From positions 124,001 through 188,000 of the forward strand of contig JAWKVP010000003.1 in NCBI GenBank assembly GCA_041398005.1: a DNA stretch of 64,000 nucleotides, given 5' to 3'. The stretch comes from JAGREO01 sp020446285 (GTDB lineage: Bacteria > Pseudomonadota > Alphaproteobacteria > Geminicoccales > Geminicoccaceae). The notes beneath the pieces were generated by a model that did no database searches, was not told the origin of the DNA, and worked only from the letters and a program-made list of their open reading frames with translations. The translations under genes were made by a program, and so were the position numbers. This document shows positions 54,364 to 63,280 of this stretch, one piece after another (within the stretch, counting starts at the first letter, position 1; each line of letters starts with the position of its first letter).

Positions 54364-56570
54364 GCGGATCCTCCAGAGGGCGTCGGACGCTCGCTGCGAC
54401 GGCCGAGCTGACGACGGCCGACAAGGAGCTGAAGCAGGCCGATGGCGGCGAGCATCACCATGATGAGCGCCGAACTGTAGGCGATGGCGAGGCCATAGTC
54501 GCCGTTTTCGACCCGCCCCAGAATGTAGGATGTCGCCATGTCGTAATTGGCGGAGACAAGGAAGATGACGGCCGAGATCGCGGTCATGGCGCGAACGAAA
54601 CTGTAGACCAGCGCTGCCAGCAATGCCGGTCGCAGCAATGGCAGGACGATGCGGCGAAGGGTGGTGAAATTGCTGGCGCGCAGGGTGAGCGATGCCTCGT
54701 CGAGCGCCTTGTCGATCTGCGAGAGTGCCGCGATACCGCCGCGCACGCCGACCGGCAGATTACGGAAAACGAAGGAAATGATAAGAATGATTCCGGTGCC
54801 CGTGATTTCCAGCGGCGGCACGTTGAAGGCGAGAATGTAGGAAACGCCGATGACGGTGCCGGGTATGGCGAACGACAACATCGTGGCGAACTCGAACAGC
54901 CGCTTGGCGGAGAAGTCCTGCCGCACGAGCAGCCATGCGGTCAAAAGACCGATGAAGGCGGTGGGCACCGCCGATATGGCGGCGATCTGTATGGTGGTGA
55001 AGAAGCTGTTCCACGCACTGCCGGACCAGACGAGACCATGTTCGCCCCCGACGATGCTGAAGGCGGCTTCGTAGTGACGCAGGGTGAAGCTGTAGTCGCG
55101 GCCCCAGATTTCGACGAAGCCGCCAACGAGGATCATCGCATACATGACGATGGTGAGTGCCGCCCAGGGCAGGACGAGACCGAGCACGAAGCGCTCGACC
55201 CAGAACGGCAATGGCAGCGGAACGCCTGCGTCGCCCTTGCCGGTGACGCTGGTATAGGTCTTGCGGCCCAGCCAGAAGTGCTGGAGGAAGAAGGCGAGAA
55301 GCGTCATGGCAAGCAGCACGATGGCCAGCGACGCGGCCCGTCCGGGATCGTGCTGGGCGCCGACGATGGCAAAGAAGATCTCGGTCGAGAGTACATCGTA
55401 ATTGCCGCCGAGCACGAGGGGATTGCCGAAATCGGCAAGGCTCTCGATGAAGCCGAGAAGGAACGCGTTGGCGAGACCCGGCCGCATGAGCGGCAGCGAT
55501 ACCGTGCGGAAGGTCGTCCAGGCGTCAGCACGCAGGGTCTGCGCGGCTTCCTCCAGCGACGGGCTGACGCCCTCGACCACGCCGATGAGAACGAGAAAGG
55601 CGATGGGCGTGAACGCCAGCATCTGCGCGAACCAGACGCCCGGAAGACCGTAGATCCAGCGGCCCGCCTCGAGGCCGAAAAGATCGGCGACGAACTGGGT
55701 GACCGTACCCGAGCGGCCGAACAGGAGAATGATGGCCAGGCCGACGACGAAGGGTGGCGTGATGATCGGCAGGAGGGTGAGCTGGCGCAGCAGGCGCTTG
55801 CCCGGAAAACGGGTCCGGGTGGCGACGAGCGCAAATGCCAGCCCGAGAACCGTCGTGCCGATACCGACCGTCACCGCCAGGAAGAAGGAATTCCACGCAA
55901 CCCCGCAGCGACCGCCGGAAAGACAGCCAAGTCCCCAGACCCGATTGTCGAGCAGATTGCTGAAGAGATAGCGAAGCGAGAAGCTCCCCTCCCCGTCCTC
56001 GAACGCCCGGAGCAGGATCTGGCTGACGGGATAGGCTATGAAGGCGACCACCATGGCCACGACAAGGCCGACCGCGCCGGCGACGAAAATGTCTCCGCGC
56101 ACGGCACCGCGTCCGGCAAGCCCGGTGGTCAGGGTGAAGAGCAGCGCGATTGCGGTGAGCGAGGCGCCCCAGCCGATCCCGTATTGCCGCCCGCCGAGCT
56201 CGCCGAAGAGTGCTTCGAGCCCGTCGAACGCCCAGCCGCGATGATAGATGGAGAAGGCCTGCAACAAGAAGAGCCCGATGCCGCCAAGACCGGACCAGAC
56301 CGCAAGCCGCGCGTCATTCTTCAAGGCGGCCCACAGCGCCAGCACGAGCGGCACGATCAGCGGCGCAAGCCACCACTTGCCGTGAAGGAGCCACTGGAAC
56401 AGCGCCGGCGCGAGATCGCGGTCGCCGGCATGACCGTCGAGCAACCATGAGAACGAGAAGAAACCGTCCTCGAGCGCATACCAGGGCAGCAGCGCATAGG
56501 ACAGAAGGCCGATCGCGGCCCAGATCAGGCCCGCTCTCGACGGACGGGCCGCGATCGGATGGTCGGTCAT
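54360..56570 (-). CDS. two-domain ABC permease (FbpB type), extended N-terminus
   Basis: 736 aa, longer than the usual 500-570 aa of FbpB or 2-aminoethylphosphonate permeases. Two binding-protein-dependent permease domains are fused, each with an EAA loop: EEAAQTLRADAWTTFRTVSLP in the first half and DEASLTLRASNFTTLRRIVLP in the second. Ahead of them about 170 extra residues contain four or five additional hydrophobic segments (including WLDGHAGDRDLAPALFQWLLH between segments). These added helices are unassigned. Between the binding-protein gene (17-bp gap) and the ATPase gene. Confidence 0.9.
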   Translation of the reverse strand: MTDHPIAARPSRAGLIWAAIGLLSYALLPWYALEDGFFSFSWLLDGHAGDRDLAPALFQWLLHGKWWLAPLIVPLVLALWAALKNDARLAVWSGLGGIGLFLLQAFSIYHRGWAFDGLEALFGELGGRQYGIGWGASLTAIALLFTLTTGLAGRGAVRGDIFVAGAVGLVVAMVVAFIAYPVSQILLRAFEDGEGSFSLRYLFSNLLDNRVWGLGCLSGGRCGVAWNSFFLAVTVGIGTTVLGLAFALVATRTRFPGKRLLRQLTLLPIITPPFVVGLAIILLFGRSGTVTQFVADLFGLEAGRWIYGLPGVWFAQMLAFTPIAFLVLIGVVEGVSPSLEEAAQTLRADAWTTFRTVSLPLMRPGLANAFLLGFIESLADFGNPLVLGGNYDVLSTEIFFAIVGAQHDPGRAASLAIVLLAMTLLAFFLQHFWLGRKTYTSVTGKGDAGVPLPLPFWVERFVLGLVLPWAALTIVMYAMILVGGFVEIWGRDYSFTLRHYEAAFSIVGGEHGLVWSGSAWNSFFTTIQIAAISAVPTAFIGLLTAWLLVRQDFSAKRLFEFATMLSFAIPGTVIGVSYILAFNVPPLEITGTGIILIISFVFRNLPVGVRGGIAALSQIDKALDEASLTLRASNFTTLRRIVLPLLRPALLAALVYSFVRAMTAISAVIFLVSANYDMATSYILGRVENGDYGLAIAYSSALIMVMLAAIGLLQLLVGRRQLGRRSERPTPSGGSA

Positions 56571-56587
56571 TTCATGAACACCCGGAA

Positions 56588-57604
56588 CTACTGGGCGTTC
56601 ACCTCATTGTCCCACTTGGACAAAAGACGGGCGCGCTCGTCGGAGCTGCCATAGGTCTTGAAATCATAGTCGATGAGCTTGATGTCCTCGAGCTTCGGCG
56701 CTTCCGGCGGCGGAGCCGCATTCATGTTCGAGGGTACCTGATACGCACCGACCGATCCGGCCATCGCCTGGATATCGGCGGTCAGGGCGAAATCGTAGAA
56801 CTTCTTCGCCTCTTCCATGTTGCGCGCATCCTTGATGATGCTCATCGAGCCGATCTCGTAGCCCGTCCCCTCGCACGGGCTCACCGTCTGGATCGGAAAG
56901 CCGGCGACACGCTGGGTCACCGCGTCGTGCTGGAAGACGATGCCGATGGTGGTCTCACCGCGCGCCGCCGCCTTGATCGGTGCGGAACCGGATTTGGTGT
57001 ACTGGTTGATGTTCTTGTGCAGGGCGCGCAGCCAGTCGAAGGCGGCGTCCTCGCCCATGAGCTGCACGACCGTCGCCAGCGTGGTGTAGGCCGTTCCCGA
57101 GCTGTTGGGATTGGCCATCTGCACCTCGCCGCGATAGTCCTCCTTGACGAGATCTGCCCAGCATTTCGGCTCGGGCAGCCCCTTTTCGGCAAGCAGTTCG
57201 GTATTGTAGCCGAAGCCGAGCGCGCCGGCATAGATGCCGACGGTTCGGCCACCCGCCGCGGCATGCTGGTTCTTCGCCCAGTCATGCAGTTCATCGATCA
57301 TCGGCGAGGTATATTCCTCGGTGAGCCCTTCCTCGGCTGCCTGAAGATGCGGGTCGCCGGTGCCGCCCCACCAGATATCGCCCTTGGGATTGTCCTTCTC
57401 GGCGAGGATCTGGGCATAGGTCTCGCCCGTACTCTTGCGGGTCATCGCCACTTCGATGCCGGTGGCCTTGGTGAACTCGGTCACCATCAACTGACACCAT
57501 TCCTCCTGCGGCGAGCAGTACAGGGTGAGCTTGCCGGCCGCCTGGGCAGCGCCGGTCATTGCCAGAAGTGCCAGTGCTGCCGTCGACAACAGTGTCCTTG
57601 TCAT
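56588..57604 (-). CDS. ABC substrate-binding protein (FbpA/2-aminoethylphosphonate-binding type)
   Basis: 338 aa from the ATG at 57604, with GGAGG upstream; the frame is open to 57688 but that would include the Pho-box-like repeats. A 20-residue signal peptide ends AQAA. The mature start GKLTLYCSPQEEWCQLMVTEF and GYNTELLAEKGLPEP mark the Fe/AEP-type family. The adjacent tyrosine pair used by ferric-binding FbpA to hold iron is not seen, so ferric iron is a less likely ligand. The Pho-box-like site upstream and the neighbouring phn importer suggest a phosphonate or other organophosphorus ligand. Confidence 0.85.
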   Translation of the reverse strand: MTRTLLSTAALALLAMTGAAQAAGKLTLYCSPQEEWCQLMVTEFTKATGIEVAMTRKSTGETYAQILAEKDNPKGDIWWGGTGDPHLQAAEEGLTEEYTSPMIDELHDWAKNQHAAAGGRTVGIYAGALGFGYNTELLAEKGLPEPKCWADLVKEDYRGEVQMANPNSSGTAYTTLATVVQLMGEDAAFDWLRALHKNINQYTKSGSAPIKAAARGETTIGIVFQHDAVTQRVAGFPIQTVSPCEGTGYEIGSMSIIKDARNMEEAKKFYDFALTADIQAMAGSVGAYQVPSNMNAAPPPEAPKLEDIKLIDYDFKTYGSSDERARLLSKWDNEVNAQ

Positions 57605-57634
57605 GTTCAGCCTCCGTGGAGTTTTCGTGATTTT

Positions 57635-57652
57635 ATGACAGTTTGATGACAT
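57635..57652 (-). promoter_or_regulatory. Pho-box-like repeat before the FbpA-type gene
   Basis: On the minus strand, ATGTCAT-CAAA-CTGTCAT, two 7-bp half-sites in an 11-bp period as in PhoB/PhoP sites (consensus CTGTCAT-N4-CTGTCAT), about 30 bp before the start codon. A third, weaker 11-bp unit (AAAATCACGAA) follows downstream. Confidence 0.7.
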
Positions 57653-57712
57653 GACCGCATCCTTCACCCGATCGGGCGATCCGGTCAAGTGTCCGCCATG
57701 AAGGCGACACGG

Positions 57713-58522
57713 TCATATGATCGCATGCCGTACCCTTGCGCTGACCCATTCGCTGAACAACACGGTGGCGATGATGAGAACAAGGATGACCGTGACCTGC
57801 GGCCATGCCAGCACATTGAGCGAGGATTGCAGCTGCAGCCCGATCCCGCCCGCGCCGACGAGACCGAGCACCGTCGATTCGCGGATGTTGATGTCCCATC
57901 GAAACACCATGATGCCGGCGAATGCGGGCATGATCTGCGGAACGATGCCCCAGGCCATGACCTGCGCGCGTCCGGCACCTGTGGTCTCGATGGCCTCGAC
58001 CTGGGTATGGTCGATTTCCTCGATCGCCTCGTAGAGCAGCTTGGCGATGAAGCCGATCGAACGCAGGGAGATGGCGAAGATGCCGGCGAGTACGCCCGGC
58101 CCCATGATCGCCACCAGCAACAGCGCCCAGATCAGCGAATTGATGGAGCGCGAGGAGACGATGATCAGAAGTGCAAGGGGACGGATCACATAGGCGTTGG
58201 GCGTGGTGTTGCGCGCGGCCATGAACGCCACCGGCACGGCCATGAACATCGCCATCAACGTCCCCAGCGTGGCGATGTTGATGGTGTCCCACATCGGCTG
58301 CCAGAGCTTGTCCAGATAGGACCAGGCGGGCGGAAACATGCGACCGCCGATATCAGCGATGACGCGCGGACTGTCGGTAACGAAGAACCACGTTGTCGCG
58401 GCCGAAATCGTCTGCCAGCACCAGACGAAGAGCGCCACGCCCAGAAGCCAGCCGAACCATACCGCCAATTGCACGGGCGTCGTGCGGCGCTGCCAGCCCT
58501 TTTCCCCCGTCACCGGCATCAC
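57713..58522 (-). CDS. phnE: phosphonate-type ABC permease PhnE (second copy)
   Basis: 269 aa, six membrane segments, PhnE family. The conserved EAIETTGAGRAQVMAWGIVPQIMP (the EAA region) and FRWDINIRESTVLGLVGAGGIG are present. A longer first periplasmic region (about 40-75) precedes the first conserved helix. It is the second of two tandem PhnE genes, overlapping the first by 4 bp; paired PhnE subunits are common in phosphonate/phosphite importers and probably form a heterodimer. Confidence 0.92.
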   Translation of the reverse strand: MMPVTGEKGWQRRTTPVQLAVWFGWLLGVALFVWCWQTISAATTWFFVTDSPRVIADIGGRMFPPAWSYLDKLWQPMWDTINIATLGTLMAMFMAVPVAFMAARNTTPNAYVIRPLALLIIVSSRSINSLIWALLLVAIMGPGVLAGIFAISLRSIGFIAKLLYEAIEEIDHTQVEAIETTGAGRAQVMAWGIVPQIMPAFAGIMVFRWDINIRESTVLGLVGAGGIGLQLQSSLNVLAWPQVTVILVLIIATVLFSEWVSARVRHAII

Positions 58523-59331
58523 TGCACCCTCTGGCGAATGAGACCCGAGGCATATTCGGCGACCATGACGATGGCGATGATGATGATCAGGATGGCGGCT
58601 GCGGTGTCGAACTCGTAGCGATCGAAGGCGGTATTCAGCGTCGCACCGATCCCGCCGGCACCGACGATGCCGACAACCGCGCTCTCACGGAAATTGATGT
58701 CGAGACGGTAGAGCGAGAGGCCGATCAGGTGCGGCATGACCTGCGGCTGGATGCCGTAATTCAGCCATTGCAGCCACGAACCGCCGGTCGCCTGAATGGC
58801 TTCGGCCTGGCTCCGGTCGATATCCTCGATATTCTCGGCCAGCAGCTTGGCGAGGAAGCCGATCGTCGCGAAACTCAGCGTCAGCATCCCGGCAAACGGG
58901 CCGAAGCCGAACATGGCGACGAACAGGATGGCGACGATCACCTCCTGAAAACTGCGCGAGAGCGTGATGATCCCGCGACAGAAGAGATAGACCGGCAAGG
59001 GGGCCAGATTGCGCGCCGCACCGAGTGCCACCGGCACGGAGAGTGCGATCCCGAGTGCCGTCGAGACCACGGTCATGGTCAGGCTCTCGATCAGTCCCTC
59101 GCTGATGTCGCGCCAGCGGCTGATGAAGTCTGGCTCGCCAAACGCGGCGAGAAAGGCCCAGCCGCGGTCGAGCCCTTCCCAGACACGCTGCCAGTTGACG
59201 TCGATGGTGCCGATGGCAGCCGCGAGATACAGGGCGAAGCCGATGCCGAGCCCCCAGCGCACCCGCGGACCGGCGATGACCGGACGTCCGCGCCAGGGAC
59301 GGAGCTCCGGCATCGCGGCGGTCGCAGTCAA
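58519..59331 (-). CDS. phnE: phosphonate-type ABC permease PhnE (first copy)
   Basis: 270 aa, six membrane segments. PhnE signatures include SFQEVIVAILFVAMFGFGP, AEAIQATGGSWLQWLNYGIQPQ and RLDINFRESAVVGIVGAGGIG. Overlaps phnC and the second phnE by 4 bp each, so phnC-phnE-phnE are translationally coupled downstream of phnD. Confidence 0.93.
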   Translation of the reverse strand: MTATAAMPELRPWRGRPVIAGPRVRWGLGIGFALYLAAAIGTIDVNWQRVWEGLDRGWAFLAAFGEPDFISRWRDISEGLIESLTMTVVSTALGIALSVPVALGAARNLAPLPVYLFCRGIITLSRSFQEVIVAILFVAMFGFGPFAGMLTLSFATIGFLAKLLAENIEDIDRSQAEAIQATGGSWLQWLNYGIQPQVMPHLIGLSLYRLDINFRESAVVGIVGAGGIGATLNTAFDRYEFDTAAAILIIIIAIVMVAEYASGLIRQRVQ

Positions 59332-60149
59332 AGCGCCCCCGCAATGCGTTCGTCCTCGCCGGAACCGCCGCCGGTGTCGCCGCCGGACAGTCCCGGCTTC
59401 GCGAGCGTCCAGTCCTCTTCGCCATAGATCGTGGTCAGAACTTCCGGCGTCAGTCCGTCAGGCGGACCGTCATAGACGATCCGCCCGGATTTGAGCCCGA
59501 CGATCCGCCCGACGAAGAGCTGTGCCAGCGCAACATCGTGAATGTTGATGATCGCCGCCAGTTCACGCTCGGCACACAGTTCGCAGATCAGGCGCATGAT
59601 CTGCCGCGAGGTCTTGGGATCGAGACTGGCGGTGGGCTCGTCGACCAGCAGCAATGCCGGATCCTGGATGAGAGCCCGCGCGATGCCGACCCGCTGGCGC
59701 TGCCCGCCGGAAAGCTCGTCCGCCCGCTTGTCATAGTGATCCTCGAGCCCGACCCGCTGCAGCAGCCGATAGGCTTCGGCGATGTCGGTGCCCGGGAACC
59801 GGCGGAACCAGCTTTGCCAGAAACCGACATAGCCGAGACGGCCGGAGAGCACGTTCTCCATCACCGACAGACGCTCGACGAGCGCATATTCCTGAAAGAT
59901 CATGCCCATCTGCCGGCGGGCACGGCGCAATCCCCCGGCACCCAGCCGGGTGATGACCTCGCCGTCGAGTTCGACGCCGCCCGAGCTCGGCTCGACCAGC
60001 CGGTTGATGCAACGGATCATCGTGCTCTTGCCGGCCCCCGAGGGACCGATCAGGGCCACCACCTGTCCCCTGGCGACCTCGAGATCGACGCTGTCGAGCG
60101 CAAGGTCGCCGGTCTTGTAGCGCTTGGTGAGCGCCTTGAGGGTCAGCAC
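59328..60149 (-). CDS. phnC: phosphonate-type ABC transporter ATP-binding protein PhnC
   Basis: 273 aa. Walker A GPSGAGKS (35-42), Q-loop FQEYALVERLSVMENVL as in PhnC, signature LSGGQRQRVGIARAL, Walker B ALLLVDEPTASLDP and H-loop INIHDVALAQ. The VERLSVMENVLSGRLG stretch is characteristic of PhnC/PtxA. It starts 3 bp after phnD. No C-P lyase (phnG-M), phosphonatase or ptxD gene is adjacent, so phosphonate, phosphite or phosphate remain possible substrates. Confidence 0.95.
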   Translation of the reverse strand: MLTLKALTKRYKTGDLALDSVDLEVARGQVVALIGPSGAGKSTMIRCINRLVEPSSGGVELDGEVITRLGAGGLRRARRQMGMIFQEYALVERLSVMENVLSGRLGYVGFWQSWFRRFPGTDIAEAYRLLQRVGLEDHYDKRADELSGGQRQRVGIARALIQDPALLLVDEPTASLDPKTSRQIMRLICELCAERELAAIINIHDVALAQLFVGRIVGLKSGRIVYDGPPDGLTPEVLTTIYGEEDWTLAKPGLSGGDTGGGSGEDERIAGAL

Positions 60150-60152
60150 GGA

Positions 60153-61133
60153 CTACTGGCAGGCGTAGGAAACGTCGTTGGCCTCGTCGATCTTGCGAAT
60201 GACCGACCACTGTTCCTGATAGGTGATCGGAATGAACTGGCCCTCATTGGACTTGGAGAATTCCCGCTCGAGCGACGAGCCTTCCCAGGGGAAGGTGAAG
60301 AACGCCTCCTGAATCTTCTCCTGCAGTTCCGGTGTCAGGTTGTGGGCCGTTCCGAAGCCTGTCGTCGGGAAGGTCTGCGACTTGTAGATGCTCACCACCT
60401 GTTCGGGCTCGATCACATCGCGCTCGATCATCCGGTGCAGGACCGAATTGGCGATCGACGCGGCGTCGTAATCCTTGTTGGCGACACCGAGAATCGAATT
60501 GTCATGCTTGCCCGAGAACGTGGTCTGGAAGTCCTCATCCGCAACGAGACCGAACTCGCCCTTGAGCAGTGCCGATGGCGCCTTGAAACCGGAATTCGAG
60601 GTGGGTGCCGTGAATGCAAGTGTCCTGCCCTTGAGATCCTCGACCTTCTCGATCCCGGAGCCCGGATAGGTGATGATCTCCATCTCGTAGCCGAAATTTC
60701 CGTCCTTCGACGCCATGATGGTGAACGGCCTGAAGCCCGCGCAATTCACCGCAAGCGGGTTCGAGCCCGTGTTGAAGCCGGCGATGTGCAGGCGGCCCGA
60801 ACGCATCGCCTCGATCTGCGCCGCGTTGGACTGTACCGGAAAGAATACGGCGGTCTTGCCGGTGACCGTCTCGAGATGTGCCAGGAAATCGGCCCATGCC
60901 TCGCGATAGACCGCCGGATCCTCGACCGGTGTATAGGCGAAGATGAGCTGGTCCGGGTCGACGAGCTGGGCCGGATCGTCCGGAATATCAGCGATCATGT
61001 CTCCGTCGGCATCACAGAATCGCTCGTCCAGATCGCCACGCGGGCAATCCTGGGCATTCGCGAAATGCGGCAGGGACAGCGCCAGAGCACAGGCCGCGCT
61101 CATCAGCAGGCGGCGGCTTGCAAACAGATCCAT
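60153..61133 (-). CDS. phnD: phosphate/phosphite/phosphonate-binding protein PhnD
   Basis: 326 aa. A signal peptide of about 27 residues ends FANA. The mature N-terminus holds an unusual segment with two cysteines (QDCPRGDLDERFCDADGD) ahead of the conserved LIFAYTPVEDPAVYREAW. The ligand-binding loops include HIAGFNTGSNPLAV and FTAPTSNSGFKAPSALL. A C-terminal cysteine (SYACQ) may pair with one of the others. A Pho-box-like element lies about 20 bp upstream. First gene of phnDCEE. Confidence 0.92.
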   Translation of the reverse strand: MDLFASRRLLMSAACALALSLPHFANAQDCPRGDLDERFCDADGDMIADIPDDPAQLVDPDQLIFAYTPVEDPAVYREAWADFLAHLETVTGKTAVFFPVQSNAAQIEAMRSGRLHIAGFNTGSNPLAVNCAGFRPFTIMASKDGNFGYEMEIITYPGSGIEKVEDLKGRTLAFTAPTSNSGFKAPSALLKGEFGLVADEDFQTTFSGKHDNSILGVANKDYDAASIANSVLHRMIERDVIEPEQVVSIYKSQTFPTTGFGTAHNLTPELQEKIQEAFFTFPWEGSSLEREFSKSNEGQFIPITYQEQWSVIRKIDEANDVSYACQ

Positions 61134-61152
61134 CGTCAGGCTCCCTGAATAT

Positions 61153-61170
61153 TTGACAGTTTCGTGATCA
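61153..61170 (-). promoter_or_regulatory. Pho-box-like element before phnD
   Basis: On the plus strand TTGACAG-TTTC-GTGATCA; on the minus strand one good half-site (CTGTCAA) and one weak (TGATCAC) at 11-bp spacing. The words TGACAGTTT and TTTCGTGAT are shared with the region before the FbpA-type gene, supporting a common regulator. The distance to the ATG is short, so the site is less certain. Confidence 0.45.
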
Positions 61171-61184
61171 CCGATACGTCTGCT

Positions 61185-62891
61185 CTATGAGGCAGATGGC
61201 CGACCGTCGTCAAGCACGCGCGAGTCCGCCGGTGCCTCGGATCCCGGCACGATCAGACGGCTGCTCGCCAGCGCACCCTCGGCTTCCAGCAGCGGATAGG
61301 CGATGGACACGATGTGCGAATGCAGGCGCTTGAGTTCGCGGATGGCATCCAGATGCAGGCTGGCGGCCGGACCGCCCTTCGTGGCAAGCCGGCGGAGCTG
61401 GTTGTCGCTTGCCTCCTGCTCGAAATCGCGCAGCTGTGCCTTGTGGTCGACAAGCCGCCTCGCCATGCCCGCATCACGGGTCATGAATACTCCGGTGGCG
61501 AGCTTCATATCCTGTTCGACCTGATCATAGATGCGTTCGATCTCGCGCCGCTCGTCCTGGCTGAAGCGGATCTGCAAGCGGTTTCGCCTGCGGCCGATAT
61601 CAACGAGATTGTGGTCGATGATGTCGCCCAGATGTTCGAGATTGGTGACCAGCGACATGATCTCCATCTGCCGCAGCCCCTCATGCCGGTCCAGCCCGTC
61701 GCCCTGAAGCCGGATCAGGTAGAGCTTGATGGCCTGGTGCAGCCTGTCGAGCCGGCGTTCGCCCTCCGAAAGCCTCTGCAGCAGGCGTTCATCGCCCGAA
61801 AACAGGTAGTCCCGTGCCTCACGGATCATTTCCTCGGCGGTGTCGGCCATCCGCAGCGCCTCGCGTGCGGCGCAGGCGAGCGCGTTCTCCGGAGCCGACA
61901 GCGCATCCTCGTCGAGATGCTTCGGACTGGCGGGGTCGGCCGCCATGTCGGGGTCCGGCAGGGCACGTTCGAGAAGTGATGCCACCGGGCCGAGGAACGG
62001 CAGGAAGAACAGCGCGAGCGCGATGTTGAAACCGGTGTGAAACAGGGCGATCTGGCGGGCCGCATCGCCGTCGAAGGCGTCGAGCCAGGATCCGGGTCCG
62101 CCCGCTCCGGCGACCAGCGGCAACAGCAGGAGTGCGGCCAGCGCCCGCATCGCGAGATTGCCGGCGGGAACACGGCGGGCCTGCGGCAGGGCGGCCAGCG
62201 TCGCCACCACCGGCACCAGCGCGCTGCCGACATTGGCTCCGAGCACCAGTACCAGCGCCGCCGGCACCTCGATCACACCCGATGCGCAGAGGGACATCAC
62301 GAGAAGGATCACCGCGAGGCTCGAATGGACCATCCAGGTCAGTGCCGCGGCAAGCAGGAGTGCTATCAGCGGCGCGTCCGCGAGGCTCGCAAGAAGCCCG
62401 ATCAGCGCCGGCGCCTCCCGCAGCGGCTCCGACGCGGTCCGCAGCAGCGCCAGCGAAAGCAGCAGCAGACCGATTCCGATCGCCACTCGGCCGATGTGCC
62501 GGCGCACTCCGGCCTCGGCACTCATGAAAAGGGCAACGCCGGCGAGAATGCAGAGCGGCGACAATGCGTGCAGGTTGAACGCCAGCAGTTGCACGACGAG
62601 TGTGCTGCCGACGTCGGCGCCAAGCAGGATCGCCAGTCCGGGCACGAGCGCAATGGCGCCGCGACTCGACATCGAGGCGAGGATCATGGCGACCGCAACG
62701 CTGCTCTGGACCATCACGGTTGCCGCCATGCCATTGCCGAACGCGACCAGCCGCCGCCCCGCCGCCCTTTCCATCAGCGCATGCAGGCGCCCGCCGAGGG
62801 CGCGCGTGATGCCGGTCCGGATCATGCGCACGGCCCAGATCAGAAGGGCCACAGCTCCGGCCATGTCGAGAAGGATCGTCGTCGCCGTCAT
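61185..62891 (-). CDS. Na+/phosphate cotransporter family protein with PhoU-like domain
   Basis: 568 aa from the ATG at 62891 (an AGGAAAA run upstream); the frame stays open to 63098, but the extra residues do not look like membrane protein. Two Na/Pi-cotransporter repeats are seen, with QSS at 62-64 (VQSSVAVAMI) and a divergent HSS at 189-191 (MVHSSLAVIL), and about 9-10 membrane segments to residue 320. The C-terminal 220 residues are alpha-helical and resemble a tandem PhoU domain (RQMEIMSLVTNLEHLGDIID). NptA/YjbB-like proteins move phosphate. First gene of the phosphorus cluster on this strand, 51 bp before phnD. Confidence 0.9.
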   Translation of the reverse strand: MTATTILLDMAGAVALLIWAVRMIRTGITRALGGRLHALMERAAGRRLVAFGNGMAATVMVQSSVAVAMILASMSSRGAIALVPGLAILLGADVGSTLVVQLLAFNLHALSPLCILAGVALFMSAEAGVRRHIGRVAIGIGLLLLSLALLRTASEPLREAPALIGLLASLADAPLIALLLAAALTWMVHSSLAVILLVMSLCASGVIEVPAALVLVLGANVGSALVPVVATLAALPQARRVPAGNLAMRALAALLLLPLVAGAGGPGSWLDAFDGDAARQIALFHTGFNIALALFFLPFLGPVASLLERALPDPDMAADPASPKHLDEDALSAPENALACAAREALRMADTAEEMIREARDYLFSGDERLLQRLSEGERRLDRLHQAIKLYLIRLQGDGLDRHEGLRQMEIMSLVTNLEHLGDIIDHNLVDIGRRRNRLQIRFSQDERREIERIYDQVEQDMKLATGVFMTRDAGMARRLVDHKAQLRDFEQEASDNQLRRLATKGGPAASLHLDAIRELKRLHSHIVSIAYPLLEAEGALASSRLIVPGSEAPADSRVLDDGRPSAS

Positions 62892-63280
62892 TTTGTTTTT
62901 TTCCTGATAGGTCTGTGCACTTGCCACGCCTGATCGATGCAGCACCCCATACACTGTTCGCGCCCCGAGCGAAAACGGATGCCCGCCCGACCGGAGCTGC
63001 CGATCGAATCGAGGGCCATCGTTCCACTCTCCCTGACAAGGGTGCCGGGATCGCGCCGTTCCATGTTTCCTGTCAAGAGCGCCCACACGAATCCGCATGG
63101 CCTTGCGGCGATCCCCGCACCCCCGTGCGGATTTTCGGGCCTGCCCGACCGGATTGCGCCGTGTGCTCGCGGATGGCCGCCGGCGATCTGCCGGGAGGCC
63201 ACGTTGACACCGTCCCGCGCGATGCCTATCTGCAAGCTTGATCGTTGCTGCCTGCTCCCCAGAAAAGGCCCATCCTGACC
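62892..63280. other. 389-bp intergenic region between the Na/Pi cotransporter and secA
   Basis: Divergent promoter region. Open frames on both strands (for example plus 62937-63278) have composition like non-coding sequence and no family resemblance, so I call no gene. No clear Pho box, terminator or inverted repeat was found. Confidence 0.55.

Noticed and set aside
54360..57604. Ferric iron uptake (FbpABC) as the sure function
   Set aside because: The iron-binding tyrosine pair is not visible and a Pho-box-like site precedes the binding-protein gene; kept as one possibility only.
62937..63278. 113-codon plus-strand frame before secA
   Set aside because: Proline/arginine-rich composition typical of random GC-rich frames, no ribosome binding site, no family resemblance.
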